A stretch of DNA of 64,000 nt. Source: G965247265 sp965247265 (GTDB taxonomy: Bacteria; Pseudomonadota; Gammaproteobacteria; UBA4575). Numbering within the stretch: the stretch's first letter is position 1; each line of letters starts with the position of its first letter. Below the pieces are notes generated by a model. It made no database searches, was not told where the DNA came from, and saw only the letters and a list, made by a program, of their open reading frames with translations. This document shows, piece by piece, positions 59,485 to 64,000 of the stretch. Made by a program: the position numbers and the translations under genes. Where the stretch lies: the NCBI GenBank assembly GCA_965247265.1, contig OZ252002.1, positions 868,001-932,000 on the forward strand. The letters are read 5' to 3'.

Positions 59485-61662
59485 ATGACTGACGTGAGTA
59501 AATGCCCTGTAGTAGTCGTGGCAGCCAAACACTCAGCTGGCAGCGGTCCCTCGAACCGGGACTGGTGGCCGAACCAGTTACGGTTAGAAATTCTGCGCCA
59601 GCACTCCTTCAAGTCCAATCCGATGGACGAGGATTTTAACTATGCTGAAGCGTTCAAAAGTCTGGACCTCGATGACGTAAAGAAAGACCTCCGCGCTCTG
59701 ATGACCGATTCGCAGGATTGGTGGCCAGCGGACTATGGTCACTACGGACCGTTCTTTATTCGCATGGCGTGGCACGTTGCGGGTACCTACCGCATTAGCG
59801 ATGGCCGCGGCGGTGCAGGAACCGGTAACCAGCGCTTTGCACCTATAAACAGTTGGCCTGACAACGTCAACCTCGATAAGTCACGTAGGTTGCTATGGCC
59901 GATCAAGCAAAAATATGGCCGGAAAATTTCTTGGGCCGACCTATTCATTCTCACTGGTAATGTTGCACTGGAATCGATGGGCTTCAAGACCTTCGGTTTC
60001 GGCGGCGGGCGCGAGGACATCTGGGAGTCGGAAAAAGATATCAATTGGGGTAATGAGGATACATGGTTAGATGACAAACGTTATTCAGGCGAGCGCGATC
60101 TTGAAAATCCACTTGCTGCTGTGCAAATGGGTTTGATCTATGTGAATCCTGAAGGACCAAATGGTAACCCCGATCCGGTTGCTTCAGGAGTCGACGTTCG
60201 CGAGACCTTTGCTCGCATGGCGATGAATGATGAAGAAACGGTTGCGCTCACTGCCGGTGGACACACCTTTGGGAAATGTCATGGCGCCGGCGATGCGGAA
60301 CTTGTCGGGCCTGCACCCGAGGCCGCTGGTATCGAAGAGCAGGGCGTGGGATGGAACAGCAGTTATGGCAGTGGTAAAGGTGGTGACCAGATCGGCAGTG
60401 GTCTGGAAGGTGCATGGAATCCGACCCCGACGCAATGGGATAACGGCTATCTGGATATGTTGTTTGGCAATGAGTGGGAGCTGACGAAAAGTCCTGCAGA
60501 TGCCTTCCAGTGGACGCCGAAGACTGTGACTGATAATAACCAAGCACCGGCCGCTGATGATGCGTCGAAGCGGGTTCCGATCATCATGACCACCGCAGAC
60601 ATGTCGATGCGTATGGATCCAATCTATGAACCGATTGCACGACGTTTTCACGAGAACCCTGAAGAGCTTGCAGACGCGTTTGCCCGTGCGTGGTTCAAGT
60701 TAACACACCGTGATATGGGACCTCGCGCTCGCTATCTCGGACAGGAAGTTCCTGCTGAAGAACTCATTTGGCAAGACCCGATCCCTGCGGTCGATCATGA
60801 GCTGATTGATGAGAACGACGTCGCTATCCTGAAGAGCAAGATCCTTGATTCCGGACTGTCTATTGGCGAACTGGTTTCAACTGCCTGGGCATCCGCCTCC
60901 ACCTTCCGTGGTTCCGATATGCGCGGCGGAGCAAACGGTGCTCGCATCCGATTGGCGCCTCAGAAGGATTGGGAAGTCAACCAGCCGGATCAGCTGGCGA
61001 AGGTGCTGCAGACTCTCGAGGGTATCCAGAGCGAATTTAACAAGCAGGTCTCTCTGGCTGATTTGATCGTGTTGGCGGGCTGCGCAGGTGTTGAGAAAGC
61101 GGCGAAGAATGCGGGTCACGATGTGATAGTTCCGTTCACGCCAGGTCGTATGGATGCCTCGCTGGATCAAACCGATGTCGAGTCCTTCTCTGTTTTGGAA
61201 CCGATCGCAGATGGGTTCCGTAATTACCAAAATGCCAAAAACACCATCTTGGCTGAGGAGATGCTGGTGGATCGGGCGCAATTGCTGACGCTAACCCCGC
61301 CTGAATTGACGGTTCTCGTTGGTGGCATGCGCGTCTTGAATACTAACTTTGGACAGGCTCGACACGGTGTCTTCACCAAGCAGCCAGAGGCACTTACCAA
61401 TGACTTCTTCGTGAACTTGTTAGATATGAGCACAAATTGGGTGCCGACTTCGGAAGTGTGCGATGAATTTGAAGGGCGTGATCGCGCGACGGGTGAACTC
61501 AAATTTACCGGCACCCGTGTTGACTTGACCTTTGGTTCAAATTCCGAGCTACGTGCCTTGGCTGAAGTCTATGCAACTGCTGACTCACAGGAGAAGTTTG
61601 TTGAAGACTTTGTAGAGGCGTGGGACAAGGTAATGAACCTTGACCGTTTCGACCTTGCCTAA
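59485..61662 (+). CDS. katG: Catalase-peroxidase KatG
   Basis: This 725-residue bifunctional haem enzyme removes hydrogen peroxide by catalase and peroxidase activity. The distal site is R93-W96-H97 in RMAWHVAGTYR. The Trp-Tyr-Met crosslink residues are W96, Y219 (MGLIYVNPEGP) and M245 (FARMAMND). The proximal haem ligand is H260 in TAGGHTFGKCH. The C-terminal domain is the degenerate second peroxidase repeat. An AAGGAG site precedes the ATG. GC content is much higher than surroundings: line 60901-60960 has 38 of 60 G+C against about 22 of 60 in a clpB sample. This suggests horizontal acquisition. It is followed by a strong terminator and preceded by a broken rubrerythrin start. Confidence 0.97.
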   Translation: MTDVSKCPVVVVAAKHSAGSGPSNRDWWPNQLRLEILRQHSFKSNPMDEDFNYAEAFKSLDLDDVKKDLRALMTDSQDWWPADYGHYGPFFIRMAWHVAGTYRISDGRGGAGTGNQRFAPINSWPDNVNLDKSRRLLWPIKQKYGRKISWADLFILTGNVALESMGFKTFGFGGGREDIWESEKDINWGNEDTWLDDKRYSGERDLENPLAAVQMGLIYVNPEGPNGNPDPVASGVDVRETFARMAMNDEETVALTAGGHTFGKCHGAGDAELVGPAPEAAGIEEQGVGWNSSYGSGKGGDQIGSGLEGAWNPTPTQWDNGYLDMLFGNEWELTKSPADAFQWTPKTVTDNNQAPAADDASKRVPIIMTTADMSMRMDPIYEPIARRFHENPEELADAFARAWFKLTHRDMGPRARYLGQEVPAEELIWQDPIPAVDHELIDENDVAILKSKILDSGLSIGELVSTAWASASTFRGSDMRGGANGARIRLAPQKDWEVNQPDQLAKVLQTLEGIQSEFNKQVSLADLIVLAGCAGVEKAAKNAGHDVIVPFTPGRMDASLDQTDVESFSVLEPIADGFRNYQNAKNTILAEEMLVDRAQLLTLTPPELTVLVGGMRVLNTNFGQARHGVFTKQPEALTNDFFVNLLDMSTNWVPTSEVCDEFEGRDRATGELKFTGTRVDLTFGSNSELRALAEVYATADSQEKFVEDFVEAWDKVMNLDRFDLA

Positions 61663-61673
61663 TTTTAGAAATG

Positions 61674-61715
61674 AGAGAGGCGTTTCATATTGAATTGAAA
61701 CGCCTCTCTTTCTTT
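61674..61715 (+). terminator. Strong intrinsic terminator of katG
   Basis: AGAGAGGCGTTTCA (61674-61687) pairs perfectly with TGAAACGCCTCTCT (61696-61709), a 14-bp stem with an 8-base loop, followed by TTCTTT. It begins 12 bases after the katG stop. Confidence 0.92.
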
Positions 61716-61741
61716 AGTCTCTAATATATAGTCTGCAGTTC

Positions 61742-61963
61742 ATGCAATCGGAGCTTAGAGAGACTGACCAGGCCGCAACTAAAGCGCTAATAAACGTAGC
61801 TGACTCTGCAACAAGTCTGCCTATAGGTTCGCCTTCGGATAATCTTAAAGTAGCCAATGCAGGTGATACGTATGAGTACACAGACATGAATCCGGGCATG
61901 GCAAAACCCGGACGTTCACTATTTGCCAAAGTGAGAAGCATTACGAGAGCGAAAATATGTTAA
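61742..61963 (+). other. Unassigned 73-codon open frame downstream of katG
   Basis: The 308-base gap between katG and fdhD contains the katG terminator and this open frame, which encodes a soluble-looking, Thr/Ala/Ser-rich peptide. It has no recognisable domain, no clear ribosome-binding site and lies after the terminator. A 75-codon minus-strand frame (61714-61941) overlaps it. I cannot say whether either is expressed. The stretch could be debris from the event that brought katG. Confidence 0.2.
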
Positions 61964-61970
61964 GTAATTT

Positions 61971-62816
61971 CTAACTGGAAGGAGAGCGTTTGGGTGGCGC
62001 ATCAAATTCAATTTGATCGGCACCATGATAAACCAGAAAAGCGCGTCCTTTTGCTCTAGCTATCATGATAATTCCAAGATCTTGAGCGAGCTCCAAACCC
62101 ATTTGCGTGATTCCTGAGCGTGATAGCAGCACAGGGATACCCATATGTGCTGACTTCATTACCATTTCTGATGTCAGACGCCCTGTTGTATAAAAGATTT
62201 TATCACCGCCTGACTCATTTTCGAGCCACATCCAACCCGAAATAGCATCTGCAGCATTATGTCTGCCCACATCTTCAACAAATTTTAGAATTTCATTTTC
62301 AATGCACAGCGCGCATCCATGTACTGCGCCAGCTTGTTTGTAAATTTCATTAAATTTTGTGATTTCAGCCAGCAGCTCATAAAGCATGGATTGCTTAATG
62401 GTTACTTTAGGAAGCTTTGCATCATAAAGTTTATCGAGTGTGCAACTAAATACTGTGCCTTGTCCACAGCCTGATGTAACCGTCCTATTTTTGAGTTTTT
62501 CTTCCCAGTCAATAATTTCTTTATCGGCTTTAGTAACAATTTTTACAACTTCTTTATCCCAATTAACATATACCGATTCAATATCGTTAATATCTTCAAG
62601 TAAACGTTGATTGCGCAAATATCCAAGTGCTAATTCTTCTGGATGCGTGCCTAATGTCATTAATGTAACAACTTCTCGATCATTTACTTTTAATGTAAGT
62701 GGAGATTCGCCTGCAATATGTACGTCACGTTGATCATTGAATTGATTAACAGCAATTACTGCATGCGTGGGTTTAAGACCTTCTCGTGATAATTTAGGTC
62801 TATAACTACTGCTCAC
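61971..62816 (-). CDS. fdhD: FdhD, sulfurtransferase for formate dehydrogenase
   Basis: This 281-residue protein delivers sulfur to the molybdenum cofactor of formate dehydrogenases. Family blocks are ESPLTLKVNDREVVTLMTLGTHPEELALGYL, GAVHGCALC, FVEDVGRHNAADAISGWMW, YTTGRLTSEMVMKSAHMGIPVLLSRSG and the glycine-rich end. In the active loop it has TSGCGQGTVFSC: the first cysteine of the usual CxxC is there and the second is replaced by Gly, with another Cys seven residues after the first. No formate dehydrogenase lies in the window. The gap from the radA stop upstream is 4 bases, so the two are probably cotranscribed. Confidence 0.92.
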   Translation of the reverse strand: MSSSYRPKLSREGLKPTHAVIAVNQFNDQRDVHIAGESPLTLKVNDREVVTLMTLGTHPEELALGYLRNQRLLEDINDIESVYVNWDKEVVKIVTKADKEIIDWEEKLKNRTVTSGCGQGTVFSCTLDKLYDAKLPKVTIKQSMLYELLAEITKFNEIYKQAGAVHGCALCIENEILKFVEDVGRHNAADAISGWMWLENESGGDKIFYTTGRLTSEMVMKSAHMGIPVLLSRSGITQMGLELAQDLGIIMIARAKGRAFLVYHGADQIEFDAPPKRSPSS

Positions 62817-62820
62817 AAAA

Positions 62821-64000
62821 TTAACCTATTTTTTCAATTGCTTGACTGAGGCGCTCTACTGCGATGGTATCAATTCCATCTATACTGAATTTAGGTAAAT
62901 TAGCTTTGGGAATTATGGCTTTGGTGAAGCCATGTTCTTTCGCTTCTTTTAAACGGCTTAAACCATTGTAAACCGGCCGAATTTCGCCAGTTAACCCAAC
63001 TTCTCCAAATACTACAATATTGCGATCTAGGCTTTGGTCTCGAAAGCTAGAATACGCGGCTAACAAAATGGCAAGGTCAGCCCCTGTTTCCTTTAATTGA
63101 ACACCGCCTACAATATTCACAAACACATCTTTATCGTATATGGCCACGCCACCATGTCGGTGCAGTATGGCTAGCAACATCGTTAATCGGTTTTGATCTA
63201 TGCCAATGGAAACTCTTTTAGGATGTCCCGCAGGTGTGTCATCCACTAATGTTTGTACTTCAAGCAATAGCGGGCGCGTGGCTTCACACGTTACTGTAAT
63301 GACACTTCCAGGGGCTTTATCACTGCGTTGCGATAAAAAGATTGCAGATGGGTTTTTTACACCTTTCAATCCTGTGTCTTGCATAACAAACACGCCTAAC
63401 TCATTGACTGCGCCAAATCTGTTTTTCACTGCTCGTAATACACGATAACGTCCTCCCTCATCACCTTCAAAATATAAAACGGTGTCTACTACATGCTCGA
63501 GCACCCGTGGGCCTGCAATGGAGCCATCTTTTGTGACATGACCCACAACAAATACTGAGGTATTAGTTTGTTTTGCAAATTGTGTTATCTGATTGGCGCA
63601 CTCTCTTACTTGTGTAATAGAACCTGCCGCTGAGGGTGTTTTTTCTGAAGACAATGTTTGAATAGAGTCTATAACCACAATGTTTGGTCGTTCGCGCATT
63701 GCATTAGCAAGAATTTCTTCAAGATGCGTAGACGCAAAAACGCGCAGTGTTGAATCTTTATAGCCAAGGCGTTCAGCACGTAGTGCCACTTGTTGTAATG
63801 ATTCTTCACCTGTCACGTATAAAACACGTTCTTTCTCCAAGGCACAAAGCACTTGCAGTAATAATGTGGATTTACCAATTCCAGGGTTACCGCCCACTAG
63901 GATTACAGAGCCTGTAACAATACCGCCTCCAAGCACACGGTCTAATTCCGCAAGTGGAGTTTGAATTCGATCTTGTGACTCGAACGCAATATCATTTAAA
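62821..64000 (-). CDS. radA: DNA repair protein RadA (N-terminus beyond window)
   Basis: About 393 C-terminal residues are visible; the gene enters from the right edge and lacks only the N-terminal zinc finger (~60 residues). Frame continues beyond the internal ATG at 63936, with LAELDRVLGGGIVTGSVILVGGNPGIGKSTLL carrying the Walker A motif, the RadA-specific KNRFG motif in RAVKNRFGAVNELG, and a C-terminal Lon-protease-like domain (NIVGGVQLKETGADLAILLAAYS...GEVGLTGEIRPV). RadA is a RecA-like helicase that extends branches in recombination. It is a single-strand branch-migration factor rather than a protease. Confidence 0.96.
   Translation of the reverse strand, partial: LNDIAFESQDRIQTPLAELDRVLGGGIVTGSVILVGGNPGIGKSTLLLQVLCALEKERVLYVTGEESLQQVALRAERLGYKDSTLRVFASTHLEEILANAMRERPNIVVIDSIQTLSSEKTPSAAGSITQVRECANQITQFAKQTNTSVFVVGHVTKDGSIAGPRVLEHVVDTVLYFEGDEGGRYRVLRAVKNRFGAVNELGVFVMQDTGLKGVKNPSAIFLSQRSDKAPGSVITVTCEATRPLLLEVQTLVDDTPAGHPKRVSIGIDQNRLTMLLAILHRHGGVAIYDKDVFVNIVGGVQLKETGADLAILLAAYSSFRDQSLDRNIVVFGEVGLTGEIRPVYNGLSRLKEAKEHGFTKAIIPKANLPKFSIDGIDTIAVERLSQAIEKIG

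Noticed and set aside
60184..61281. Several long antisense frames (96-155 codons) over katG
   Set aside because: High GC in katG makes long chance frames likely; none shows a domain, and katG itself has every catalytic residue.
1..64000. tRNA, rRNA, tmRNA, CRISPR arrays, insertion sequences or prophage genes
   Set aside because: Reading both strands, I found no cloverleaf, rRNA block, regular repeat-spacer array, transposase or integrase motif. A covariance-model scan could still reveal small RNAs that I cannot see by eye.

Overview
The window is a gene-dense, AT-rich chromosomal segment of a gammaproteobacterium. The evidence for this placement is the gene content and order: a complete mraZ-to-ftsZ division and cell-wall cluster followed by lpxC, dciA, an M23 peptidase, secA and argJ; a BAM lipoprotein set (bamC, bamD); lpoA; zapD; a pilS/pilR/pilC/pilD-coaE-zapD remnant; and dapA-bamC. 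MurE carries the DNPR motif of meso-diaminopimelate ligases, so a Gram-negative DAP-type wall is expected. No tRNA, rRNA, CRISPR array, integrase or insertion sequence was recognised. The genus cannot be named from the sequence alone.

Layout. 1-3554 (minus): an FAD-linked oxidase cut by the left edge, then diaA/gmhA, yraN and lpoA, divergent from rsmI (3624-4472). RNase P RNA lies at 4499-4930. 5252-22729 is the dcw cluster: mraZ, rsmH, ftsL, ftsI, murE, murF, mraY, murD, ftsW, murG, murC, murB, ddl, ftsQ, ftsA, ftsZ. It has a promoter and a three-repeat MraZ operator just upstream. lpxC, dciA (minus), an M23 peptidase, secA, argJ and a MutT-ThiE fusion follow. 30393-36142 (minus) holds zapD, coaE, pilD, an in-frame PilR-PilC chimera, and pilS. 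Then come sucCD, nadE, bamD (minus), rluD, pgeF and clpB, the last behind a consensus heat-shock promoter. 45364-51336 is more accessory: a secreted 11-residue-repeat protein, a short-chain dehydrogenase, an orphan branched-chain-type ABC binding protein with a repeat-rich upstream region, a DUF4156 lipoprotein, proS and a DUF4124 protein. After a LysR regulator and a PerM-type permease come dapA and bamC. The minus-strand dxs-ispA-xseB operon follows. A rubrerythrin remnant and a GC-rich katG then sit behind paired palindromic operators. fdhD and radA (cut by the right edge) close the window.

Three features stand out. (1) PilR and PilC are joined in one 600-codon reading frame. The pilR 3' half, any pilB and the pilC 5' end are absent from this locus, and the partner kinase PilS has an unusual ATP-lid residue, which suggests a decayed or rewired type IV pilus system. 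(2) Three otherwise intact genes (ddl, the M23 peptidase, the DUF4124 gene) each lack one base in or beside a homopolymer. This looks like either systematic sequencing under-calling or recent decay, and a fourth missing base occurs in the rubrerythrin remnant. (3) A foreign-looking katG sits directly behind a broken rubrerythrin start and appears to have inherited its promoter, which is covered by two near-identical palindromes. All functional calls come from reading the sequence and recalling family features; no database search was run.
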